From contig JAQVCR010000002.1 of NCBI GenBank assembly GCA_028689665.1, positions 78,570 through 142,569 of the forward strand: a DNA stretch of 64,000 nucleotides, in the 5' to 3' direction. Below the pieces are notes generated by a model. That model was given only the letters and a program-made list of their open reading frames with translations, searched no databases and was not told the DNA's origin. Both the position numbers and the translations under genes were made by a program. Origin of the DNA: Muribaculaceae bacterium. Its GTDB lineage: Bacteria > Bacteroidota > Bacteroidia > Bacteroidales > Muribaculaceae. Below are positions 37,875-46,041 of this stretch, one piece after another. Each line of letters starts with the position of its first letter. Position 1 is the stretch's first letter.

Positions 37875-39671
37875 TTATTTCATGTTATTCCAATCGGTAA
37901 ATAATGCTGAAGCATCCCAACCTGGATTTTGAGTATATGCTCCATTAGATTTATCAATCTCATTTTGAGGTATTGGCCAATAGCCTTGAGTCTTTTGTAA
38001 GCGAGAAGCATAATCAAATTCTACCATAGGCACTACTACTGCTGCATTAATTACAGTAAATCCTTTCTGGTTATTTAATATAGTTCCGGCTTCGGTTAAT
38101 GTAGGTCCTGCCCAACGTAGCATGTCCCACCAACGAATACTTTCAAAAGCTAATTCCCAACGTCTTTCGTTCTTAATGTTGTCTAAAGAATAGGGTAGAG
38201 GAGCAAGGTGAGAACGAGCTCTTACTCTATTCATTCCTTCAGGATCTTGTTTTAATTCTGATTGCATTAATAATACATCGGCAAAGCGTAAATGTATTAA
38301 ATCGGCAATATTAAGAAGTGATTGCGATGTAATAGCCGGGTTATTAATATTAGGATACATTACGATTCCGAATGGTACGAAATTAGCTCCGTCAAAAGCA
38401 AGAATATTGATATATTTCTTTTGGAAATAACCGGTCTGTTCGTAATATCTTTGAGAAACAGTATATGCGGGCTCGTCTTTAGTTAAAGAGCGATCGAATA
38501 ATACTGTACCTACATTGTTAGGATCATTAGCTTTATATGACCAGATAGAACCGGTTAAACGAGGATCTTCGGTGTAGCCGTCAATATAGGATTGTTTTTT
38601 CGACCACGCTTTCCATTCTTCAACCATTGCCGGTGAAACGGGACCAGCTCCCCATCCTTGACCGAATGGATAGCTTTCTTTTTTAACCATTTTATCGCCC
38701 GATGGTGAGTAGAATTGAGATACTGTATTGCTCCACCACGTATAAGTCCAGTTTCCTTTAAGATTATGCTTATTAGCAAACATTGTTTCAACTGCACTAT
38801 TATTAGCCCAGTTTAATTTATTATTTACCACATAATTATATTTGTATCCTTCGGCATTATTGTTGGTGATAGCATTTGTATACGACCAAAGGTTGCGCTG
38901 ATCGCTTACTAAATCGTGTCCTGAATTTTGTACACAATCGTCGATCCAATCAATAACTTGCGATTTAGTGATACCATTAGGAAGTGCATCTTTTGCATAT
39001 CGTCCCGTATAGTATAAAAAGACGCGAGCCATATAACCTTCGGCTGCATATTTTGTGGCATGACCTGCCATACTATTGCCAAAAGTATATATTTGATTAG
39101 GCATAAGTTCAATTGCTTTCTGTAAGTCGTCGGCAACTAATTTATACACATCATCGATCTCGGATTGAGGGCGTGCTGTCGATTCAAATTCGGTGTGGAT
39201 AGGGACACGTCCAAAGACTTGGGCTAATTCGTAATATGCAATAGCTCTTAGAAAATAAGCTTCGCCATACATACGATTCTTTTCTTTTTCACTCGACCAG
39301 CTCTTACAATTAGGGAATGAGCTGATTGCATTATTTGCGCGATTTATTAGACGAAAACAGCGACTCCATATTCCGGAATATCCGTTTAAAGTATTCTTAT
39401 ACATCAAAAAGTTAGTAGCACAGTTATTTGATGCCGAAAGGTTTCCACCAAGACAATCATCAGATGCAAGTTGGGCAATATAATATTCCGATGAAGTTTC
39501 GGGGTCTTCAAATAATAAATTTGCATATATCGATACAAGCATTTCAGACGCTTCTTTCTCCGTTGCTGGGAAATTTCCGGTAGTCTTTTGAGTCAGATTT
39601 TCCGTATCAAGAAAATCATCACAACTGCTAAAACATAAAACTACCGATAATATTAATAATATTCTTTTCAT
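37875..39671 (-). CDS. SusD/RagB-like outer-membrane lipoprotein
   Basis: A complete 598-residue SusD with lipobox Cys (LCFSSCDDFLD) and the standard opening DTENLTQKTTGNFP. TPR-like helices include YGEAYFLRAIAYYELAQVFG, and the C-terminal part has ERRWELAFESIRWWDMLRW, the counterpart of the RRERKxEL segment in the SusD at the window start, and ends IPQNEIDKSNGAYTQNPGW. It caps the SusC pore and binds the incoming glycan. It is 6 bases downstream of SusC. Confidence 0.95.
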   Translation of the reverse strand: MKRILLILSVVLCFSSCDDFLDTENLTQKTTGNFPATEKEASEMLVSIYANLLFEDPETSSEYYIAQLASDDCLGGNLSASNNCATNFLMYKNTLNGYSGIWSRCFRLINRANNAISSFPNCKSWSSEKEKNRMYGEAYFLRAIAYYELAQVFGRVPIHTEFESTARPQSEIDDVYKLVADDLQKAIELMPNQIYTFGNSMAGHATKYAAEGYMARVFLYYTGRYAKDALPNGITKSQVIDWIDDCVQNSGHDLVSDQRNLWSYTNAITNNNAEGYKYNYVVNNKLNWANNSAVETMFANKHNLKGNWTYTWWSNTVSQFYSPSGDKMVKKESYPFGQGWGAGPVSPAMVEEWKAWSKKQSYIDGYTEDPRLTGSIWSYKANDPNNVGTVLFDRSLTKDEPAYTVSQRYYEQTGYFQKKYINILAFDGANFVPFGIVMYPNINNPAITSQSLLNIADLIHLRFADVLLMQSELKQDPEGMNRVRARSHLAPLPYSLDNIKNERRWELAFESIRWWDMLRWAGPTLTEAGTILNNQKGFTVINAAVVVPMVEFDYASRLQKTQGYWPIPQNEIDKSNGAYTQNPGWDASALFTDWNNMK

Positions 39672-39677
39672 GTTGAT

Positions 39678-42600
39678 TTAGTATTTAATGTTTACACCAA
39701 ATAATATATTGCGTGAGCTTGGATAATATCCTAAGTCAATACCTTTCACATACGAGCCTGCTCCTTCTCCGCCAAACCCGATTTCAGGGTCCATTCCGGA
39801 GTATTTTGTAAATGTGTAAGGATTTTGAACTGTGGCATATATGCGTAATTGCTCAAAAGGAATTTTGTTAAATTGTTTCTTAAAGTCGAAACCTAAAGTG
39901 ATATTTTGAATCTTTAAGAAATCGGCATTTTCAACATATATATCAGAAATTCTGTTCCAATTGCTATTATCTGAGCTTGAAAGTCGTGGAAGCTTATTTG
40001 AAGTTCCTTCTCCGTGCCAACGTCCGAGAATGTCGCTTGTGTAGTTGTTAAGAGGAGAGCTTACAAAGTCGCGATAGCATTTCATAACCTGATGTCCTAA
40101 TGCTGCATAAGTAGTAACAGAAAGGTCGAGAGCTTTCCATTGTAGATTGAAAGCGAATCCCATTGTAAATTTAGGGTGAGGATTACCAATTTCTGTTCTG
40201 TCGTCGGAATCAATTACACCGTTGTTGTCATTGTCAACCCAGATTACATCGCCCGGGTGTGTATTTGATTTGCCATTTAAGAATGGACCGGGATATTCAT
40301 CAATTTGTTTTTGATTTTGGAATATGCCAGCACTCTTGTATCCAAAGAAATATCCAACTGGTTTACCCACTTCGGCTGCGCGATAGCATTCGTCGGCACC
40401 TTCCCAGAATATGCTTGATGCGCCGTGAATTATACCATCTGCATTAGCAATTTTTGTTACTTCATTTTTATTGTAAGCTACATTATAGCTAATTCCGTAA
40501 GAGAAGTCTTTACCTATGTTGTCGTTCCATCTTAAAGCTAATTCAAAACCTTTATTAGTTATGTTTCCTCCGTTTATTGCTGGAGCGTCGGCACCTAAAT
40601 CGGTCAAAACGGGAGCTGTAACTAACCAGTCTTTAGTGGTACGATTATACCAGTCAAATTCTACTGATAATCTATTCTGTAATAGTCGGGCATCAAAACC
40701 TAAGTCTAGCTGCTCTTGAGTCTCCCATTTTAAATTTGGATTAGTCAATTTATAGGCATAAGATGCTGTAGACAAAAGATCCATTGAGTCGCCAAAAGAA
40801 TATCCTCCATATCCATTATTGCTTGATATTAATGATAGATATTGGAATGTAGATACTGCACAGTTACCATTTTGTCCCCAAGAACCACGAATCTTCAAGA
40901 AATTAAGCCATGAAGATGTAGATTCCATGAAGTCTTCGTTCGACATAACCCAACCTACCGACACTGAAGGAAAATATCCCCATCTATGTCCGGGAGCAAA
41001 CACTGATGAACCATCGGCACGCATAATGACCGAAGCCATGTATTTCTCGTTGTAGTTATAATTGATACGTCCGAAGAACGATGATAATGCTCCTTGAGCG
41101 TTTGGATAGCCGGTTAGAGAAGATACGTTTGTGCCTAGTAGTGAGATGTTAGACAGATATCCGTGTTTGAAATCGTTGAAATTAGATCCCGACATAGATC
41201 CCGACATACTTCCACCAAATCCCCATTTTTCAATACTTTGTCCAATCAATGCATCGAAATGATGATCGTTCAAGATATCGAATGTATAGTTTAATGTATT
41301 TTCCCACGACCATCTGTGTGAGTTCGATTTAGATTGACTTACGCGGTCGGATGTAGCATTAATTGTAGATGTCAAATTATAGGTAGGAACATAACTTCTA
41401 TAATCTGAATTACTCATAATATAACCGAACAATGATTTAAATCTTAAATTTTTGATTGGTTGAATCTGAACGAAGAAGCTTGATTGTAAATAGTGGCTTG
41501 ATGATTCGTTCTGGTTAGCCATATAGTCCATATAGGCTATTGGGTTCTTGTTGTTTCCACTCGAAATATCCCATGTGTAATTATCAGCAACTCTATCGGC
41601 TTCTGTGTAATATTCTCCATTTGCATTATAAGCGTGCATAAGAGGGCTCATAACTAGCATATTGTGAACGCCATTCCAATAAAGTCCGCCTGTTCCGAAA
41701 GAGCCTCTCATTTGTTGATATTTATAATTTATTGTTTCGCCAATTTTTATAAAATCAAGACCGTTTAATCTTTTTACAACTTTCTCTGAATTTACGCGGA
41801 AGTTGTATCGATTAAGATTAGGAATTGCCGAAGGTACACCCATTGTTGCTTCTTGATTGGTATATGATAATCCAATTGAATAATTACCCATTGAGTTGCC
41901 TCCACTGAATCCTAAAGAATGGTTCTGAACAAGTGCATTCTTGTTTTGAATTTCCTTGAGCCAGTTTGTACCATTCCATGATCCATTAGCAATAGCTTTT
42001 AAGTCGCGCTGAGGAATATATGCACTCCAATTATTAGGTTGAAGTCCGTCCATCACACGAGCTTCGTCTTGCATCGACATATATTCTTGTGCATCGAGAA
42101 TATGAGGTATTTTGTAAAGATTCTGGATTCCTACATAACCGTCGTAATTGATAACAGAATGCCCGTCTTTACCACGTTTTGTGGTTACAAGTATTACACC
42201 GTTAGCACCTCTGGCTCCATAGATTGCTGCTGAAGCAGCATCTTTAAGTATATCAATAGATTCGATGTCCGAAGGATTTAATCCGTCGATACTAGCATTT
42301 GCAACACCATCGATTACAAATAGTGGTGAAGAATTACCGATAGTACCGATACCACGAACATTAACAGTGAAGCCTTGTCCTAAAAAGCCGTTAACTTGTG
42401 TGATGTTCACACCCGGAGATTGGCTTTGAAGAGCTCCCATTACATCAACAGTGTTGAGCTTGGATATATCCTCACCCTTAACTTGTACAGTAGCGCCGGT
42501 TATAAGTTTCTTCTTTTGTGTTCCATAACCTACTACTATCACTTCGTCTAGCTCTGTCAATTCTGATTCAAGAACAATTTTAATGTCATTCTTTGCTTTT

Positions 42601-42902
42601 AGCTCTTGATGTTTAAATCCCACAGAAGAAACCTTTAATGTTGCGCCTTGTTTAACTTTGCAATTAAATTTTCCTTCAACATCTGTTGTAACTCCATTGT
42701 TAGTTCCTTTTTCCATAATGGTAGCTCCTACAACAGCTTCGCCCTTGTCGTCTAATACTTTACCCGATACATTTAATGTATTATCGCCGGCAGTAGTACT
42801 AACTGCCAATAATAACGGTCGATATTTACTTGCATTTAAGTCTATTGGTATTAATACAAGTAAAGAAACCATTAACAATAAAATTTTTTGTTTAGTTCTC
42901 AT
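39678..42902 (-). CDS. SusC/RagA TonB-linked outer-membrane transporter
   Basis: 1074 residues from the ATG at 42902 (MRTKQKILLLMVSLL, a signal peptide); an in-frame upstream extension inside the SIS gene is rejected. Order: a carboxypeptidase-D-like regulatory domain (SGKVLDDKGEAVVGATI, about 45-125), the TonB-box region EVIVVGYGTQKKK, a plug domain (VRGIGTIGNSSPLFVIDGV, DIESIDILKDAASAAIYG) and a 22-strand barrel ending NILFGVNIKY. It imports oligosaccharides with TonB energy. The neighbouring GH18 suggests GlcNAc-containing oligosaccharides. Confidence 0.96.
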   Translation of the reverse strand: MRTKQKILLLMVSLLVLIPIDLNASKYRPLLLAVSTTAGDNTLNVSGKVLDDKGEAVVGATIMEKGTNNGVTTDVEGKFNCKVKQGATLKVSSVGFKHQELKAKNDIKIVLESELTELDEVIVVGYGTQKKKLITGATVQVKGEDISKLNTVDVMGALQSQSPGVNITQVNGFLGQGFTVNVRGIGTIGNSSPLFVIDGVANASIDGLNPSDIESIDILKDAASAAIYGARGANGVILVTTKRGKDGHSVINYDGYVGIQNLYKIPHILDAQEYMSMQDEARVMDGLQPNNWSAYIPQRDLKAIANGSWNGTNWLKEIQNKNALVQNHSLGFSGGNSMGNYSIGLSYTNQEATMGVPSAIPNLNRYNFRVNSEKVVKRLNGLDFIKIGETINYKYQQMRGSFGTGGLYWNGVHNMLVMSPLMHAYNANGEYYTEADRVADNYTWDISSGNNKNPIAYMDYMANQNESSSHYLQSSFFVQIQPIKNLRFKSLFGYIMSNSDYRSYVPTYNLTSTINATSDRVSQSKSNSHRWSWENTLNYTFDILNDHHFDALIGQSIEKWGFGGSMSGSMSGSNFNDFKHGYLSNISLLGTNVSSLTGYPNAQGALSSFFGRINYNYNEKYMASVIMRADGSSVFAPGHRWGYFPSVSVGWVMSNEDFMESTSSWLNFLKIRGSWGQNGNCAVSTFQYLSLISSNNGYGGYSFGDSMDLLSTASYAYKLTNPNLKWETQEQLDLGFDARLLQNRLSVEFDWYNRTTKDWLVTAPVLTDLGADAPAINGGNITNKGFELALRWNDNIGKDFSYGISYNVAYNKNEVTKIANADGIIHGASSIFWEGADECYRAAEVGKPVGYFFGYKSAGIFQNQKQIDEYPGPFLNGKSNTHPGDVIWVDNDNNGVIDSDDRTEIGNPHPKFTMGFAFNLQWKALDLSVTTYAALGHQVMKCYRDFVSSPLNNYTSDILGRWHGEGTSNKLPRLSSSDNSNWNRISDIYVENADFLKIQNITLGFDFKKQFNKIPFEQLRIYATVQNPYTFTKYSGMDPEIGFGGEGAGSYVKGIDLGYYPSSRNILFGVNIKY

Positions 42903-42936
42903 AGCTAATTCTTTGGTTAATAATTTTAGGATAAGG

Positions 42937-43698
42937 TTATACGCCTTTAACTCGCTCTTTATATTCTTTGATACATGCGTCGAGACGCTCGTGTGCAGTG
43001 GTGTCGCCCGGCACATTGTGCGATGGGTGGATATATAGTTTTACACCTCGGTCTTCCAAAATTTCGGCAACTGTGCATATTGTCATCCATACTGTTGTGA
43101 TAAATGCCATTGTAGATAATGGACCTATCTTGTCTTGGTGTTTTTTCATTGGTACAGAAGCATCAACGAGCGGGCAACAAGAATCGACTACATAATCGGC
43201 TATTTGGAATAGGTTTTTCCCTCCTGAGTGGCGAGGTACTTTATCACCTGTTTGTGCGGCTGATCCATATACGATAACTTTCATACCACGTTTTTTTGCT
43301 TCTAGTGCCATATCAATATTTACGGCATTGATACCTGTGTGAGAGAAAATCCATAGGACATCGCGTTTATCGAAATTCCAGCTGTCCATTATAGCTTTTC
43401 CGTATCCTTCTGTACGTTCCAAGAATAGGAATTGACTTATTCCCATTTCTCCTACAATGTGAGTGAAAAATGTCAATGGAACTTCGCAAAGTGGGTGGAA
43501 TCCAACAAAGCCACCAATACGTGGATACATTTCCTCGATTGGCAGATTTGCATGCCCACACCCGAATGTGTGAACCCAACGTCCTGCTTGGATTGTGTCG
43601 GCCATAACTTCAGCAACTTTCTTGATTTGCTCCATTTGAGTTTCCTCAATCTGATTCATAACGCCAAAGGCGTTTTTTTTCCATTCGTTTGCTAACAT
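42937..43698 (-). CDS. SIS-domain sugar isomerase-like protein
   Basis: A 253-residue cytoplasmic protein with one SIS (sugar isomerase) domain: VHTFGCGHANLP (phosphosugar-binding loop), VLWIFSHTGINAVNIDMALE and MKVIVYGS. It matches the UPF0309-type group, whose members are poorly studied. SIS domains bind phosphosugars, often amino sugars. It lies between the ROK kinase gene and SusC in the same operon, so I infer it acts on the sugar phosphate made by that kinase. The exact reaction is unknown. Confidence 0.78.
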   Translation of the reverse strand: MLANEWKKNAFGVMNQIEETQMEQIKKVAEVMADTIQAGRWVHTFGCGHANLPIEEMYPRIGGFVGFHPLCEVPLTFFTHIVGEMGISQFLFLERTEGYGKAIMDSWNFDKRDVLWIFSHTGINAVNIDMALEAKKRGMKVIVYGSAAQTGDKVPRHSGGKNLFQIADYVVDSCCPLVDASVPMKKHQDKIGPLSTMAFITTVWMTICTVAEILEDRGVKLYIHPSHNVPGDTTAHERLDACIKEYKERVKGV

Positions 43699-43758
43699 AA
43701 TTTTTTTTAGTTTAGATATTAAGTGTATAAAAATGTGTTATAGTTGTTTGTCTGATAT

Positions 43759-44724
43759 TTATTTACGTGGTACGATTTTATTTAAAGCTATATATCCGGC
43801 TCCTAGAAGTCCGGCTCTACCTGAAAGTTCGGAAGCTACAAATTGACAACGCTTAATATTAATTGGTTGCGCCCATTTTTTTGCTTCTTCGTAAATGTCT
43901 TTTATTAATTCTTTTGCCGGGCCAAAAACTCCGCCACCCCATATAATCATCTCAGGATTTAGAATACTTACAAGATTTGCACTTCCCATTCCCCACATTT
44001 GGACTGCTCGGTTAATTATAGCAATAGAAATTGGGTCGTTTTCGGCATATCCGTCGAATACATCGTTGGTGGTTATTCGCGTTATTGGCATCTGCCTTAA
44101 TTTGCCTCGATATGATTTCTCTTTTCTTACGGTTTCTTGTGTCCTATTGCATATTCCTACTCCTGAGGCATAATATTCAAAGCACCCGGTAGAAGTATAT
44201 TCTTCTCTATGTGGTGCATCCATTGCCATCCACCCGGTAGCACCTATTATATTACATGCTCCATATAGTGCATGACCATCTATTATAATGCCTGCTCCGA
44301 TGCCTGTGCCTACGGCAATAAAAATAACATTTTGACAATTTTGTGCTACGCCTTTCCACATTTCGCCATAGACATAACAAATGCGATCGTTGTCTATGAA
44401 TATATCTATTGGCTCATAGTTTAAGAAACTCCTAATCATATTTTTCAATGGAAAGTTTTTCCAACCGGGGATATTCGGAGCGTAGACTCTGCCTGTTATG
44501 GGGTCGGCATTTCCCGGGACGCAAATTCCTATGCTTTCAATCTTAATGTCGTGAGATTTTGCTCTGGAGATAAGGTGTGAGATATTGTGCAAAATCAGTT
44601 TACCTACATCTTCACCTGTTCTTCCTTTGATTAGATTTCGGTGTGTAAATAATAAATTACCAGTTGCTGACATAACTGCACCTGCTATCTTTGTCCCCCC
44701 TATATCGATTGCTATCACTGCCAT
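43759..44724 (-). CDS. ROK family sugar kinase, first gene of the SusCD operon
   Basis: 321 residues from the ATG at 44724, which aligns with the start of its paralogue at 31899; a TTG 21 bases upstream is less likely. Motifs: AIDIGGTKIAGAVM, GICVPGNADP, YAPNIPGWKN, AVGTGIGAGIIIDG, WGGGVFGPAK. As in the paralogue, the zinc-site region reads EEYTSTGCFEYYASG, with three of four ligands missing. It probably phosphorylates a hexose or N-acetylhexosamine released by the locus. Confidence 0.85.
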   Translation of the reverse strand: MAVIAIDIGGTKIAGAVMSATGNLLFTHRNLIKGRTGEDVGKLILHNISHLISRAKSHDIKIESIGICVPGNADPITGRVYAPNIPGWKNFPLKNMIRSFLNYEPIDIFIDNDRICYVYGEMWKGVAQNCQNVIFIAVGTGIGAGIIIDGHALYGACNIIGATGWMAMDAPHREEYTSTGCFEYYASGVGICNRTQETVRKEKSYRGKLRQMPITRITTNDVFDGYAENDPISIAIINRAVQMWGMGSANLVSILNPEMIIWGGGVFGPAKELIKDIYEEAKKWAQPINIKRCQFVASELSGRAGLLGAGYIALNKIVPRK

Positions 44725-45127
44725 AACTGTATATTTATGATTCAAGATTAATATTACACATGATAATTGTTAAGGATAATTGCACAAATGGATAAATTTC
44801 TATCCTTGTGTCATACAAATATAGGTTCATTAAGAAATAATTGGTCGATGATTTTAGTTAAAACAAATATAAAAAACATCAATTTACATAAAAAATTAAT
44901 ATATTCATTTAGCCGAGAGGTGTGGCTAGAATTAATTAGCTGACATATAGCATATTAGATGAATCAATCGGCTGGATATGTTAAGAAATTAACGTATTTT
45001 TATGTTTTTGCAGTGTAATAAATATTAATCAATGCAAATAATATATATTTCAATGGAAATAAATCTATAGAGATGAATAGGAATGCTTGAAAATTTAGAT
45101 GATTGTAGAAATAATTAGTAATAAAAA
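44725..45127. other. Intergenic region upstream of the ROK-SIS-SusCD operon
   Basis: AT-rich, with no gene that I can support. It should carry the operon promoter. Two minus-strand TATATTTG boxes (44816-44823 and 44864-44871) are candidates, but neither has a -33 element at normal spacing. AAGGATA near 44772 and TATCCTT near 44801 form a widely spaced inverted repeat in the presumed leader. Confidence 0.4.
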
Positions 45128-45155
45128 AAGGTGTGTCGAATTCTCGGCACACCTT
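45128..45155 (-). terminator. Terminator of the TonB receptor/lipoprotein operon
   Basis: AAGGTGTGTCGA (45128-45139) pairs with TCGGCACACCTT (45144-45155), 12 bp with one G-T pair and a 4-base loop, followed on the minus strand by T6. It lies 22 bases after the lipoprotein stop. Confidence 0.9.
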
Positions 45156-45176
45156 GTCTTTATAGATAGTTTTTTA

Positions 45177-46013
45177 TTATTCTGTTACACTATTCATAGT
45201 TGCTGTAACGTCAACTTTAAACGTGCCTGCACAAACGAAAGAGAAATTTACTTTGTCGTTTTCGAGAGTTCCATTAAAATCGGTAATAATGTATTTTTGA
45301 TAAGGTATATTATTAGATGTTGGGATAACGTCGGTACCTGTAATTTTATAGCCGGTAGCGGTAGGCTCAAGAGTAAGTCCGCTGAAAGTCATAGCAATTT
45401 CGGGCATCAAAGTTGCAAATTTTGCGTTTGCAATGAATAGGGAAGCAGTCTTTTTAGAAGGGTCTAAAGAGAATACGTATGCTATATCTTCACGTTTAAA
45501 GGGGTCGGCATTCACGTCTCTGAGATTAGTAATTACAGTGTTTCCAAAGCTGTAAATAGCATCAGATTCTGAAGCAAATACTTTGAATGTTCCTGAAGGA
45601 GATGAAATTTCGAGATTTAGTTTTAGCTCATTATTGAATATTATGCCGCTTAGGCTTGTTACTGAATATTTTGAATCTTCTTTTCCGTTAATAACAGGAG
45701 TGAAAGGAGCCGATGCTTTGTAAGTTAAGCCTGTCTTTGACGAAGACGATAGTTTTAAGCCGGTAACAGCAAAGCTTACCGATTCGTCAGTCTCAGCAAG
45801 TTTTAGGCTGGGAATCGTAATGTCGATTGTTGCAGTAATATAGTCAACACGATAAGCATATTGACAATTAGTCATACGAATTGAATTGTCGGCTGTGTTT
45901 ATAATACGATTAACTTGAAATGCATTTACTGTTACTTCGTTTTTTGGATCGCTTGATTCGCAAGAAGTAAGGAATAAAAGCACTAAGGGAAGGAAAAATA
46001 ATAATTTTTTCAT
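45177..46013 (-). CDS. Lipoprotein of unknown function, partner of the TonB receptor
   Basis: A 278-residue protein with lipobox Cys near residue 18 (LLFLTSC). The rest is beta-rich and consists of two similar-looking halves of alternating strands (VDYITATIDITIPSL, LKLNLEISSPSGTFKVF; MTFSGLTLEPTATGYKITG, DKVNFSFVCAGTFKVDVTAT), suggesting lipocalin/calycin-like barrels. I cannot name the family. It follows the TonB-dependent receptor by 28 bases and precedes a terminator, so the pair is a unit; it may be a surface ligand-capturing partner. Confidence 0.65.
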   Translation of the reverse strand: MKKLLFFLPLVLLFLTSCESSDPKNEVTVNAFQVNRIINTADNSIRMTNCQYAYRVDYITATIDITIPSLKLAETDESVSFAVTGLKLSSSSKTGLTYKASAPFTPVINGKEDSKYSVTSLSGIIFNNELKLNLEISSPSGTFKVFASESDAIYSFGNTVITNLRDVNADPFKREDIAYVFSLDPSKKTASLFIANAKFATLMPEIAMTFSGLTLEPTATGYKITGTDVIPTSNNIPYQKYIITDFNGTLENDKVNFSFVCAGTFKVDVTATMNSVTE

Positions 46014-46041
46014 AATTGAGTTTAATAAAATGTTATTTAAT

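Noticed and set aside
42658-43038. A 126-codon plus-strand frame over the SusC start
   Set aside because: It is antisense to the SusC signal peptide and regulatory domain and to the end of the SIS gene.
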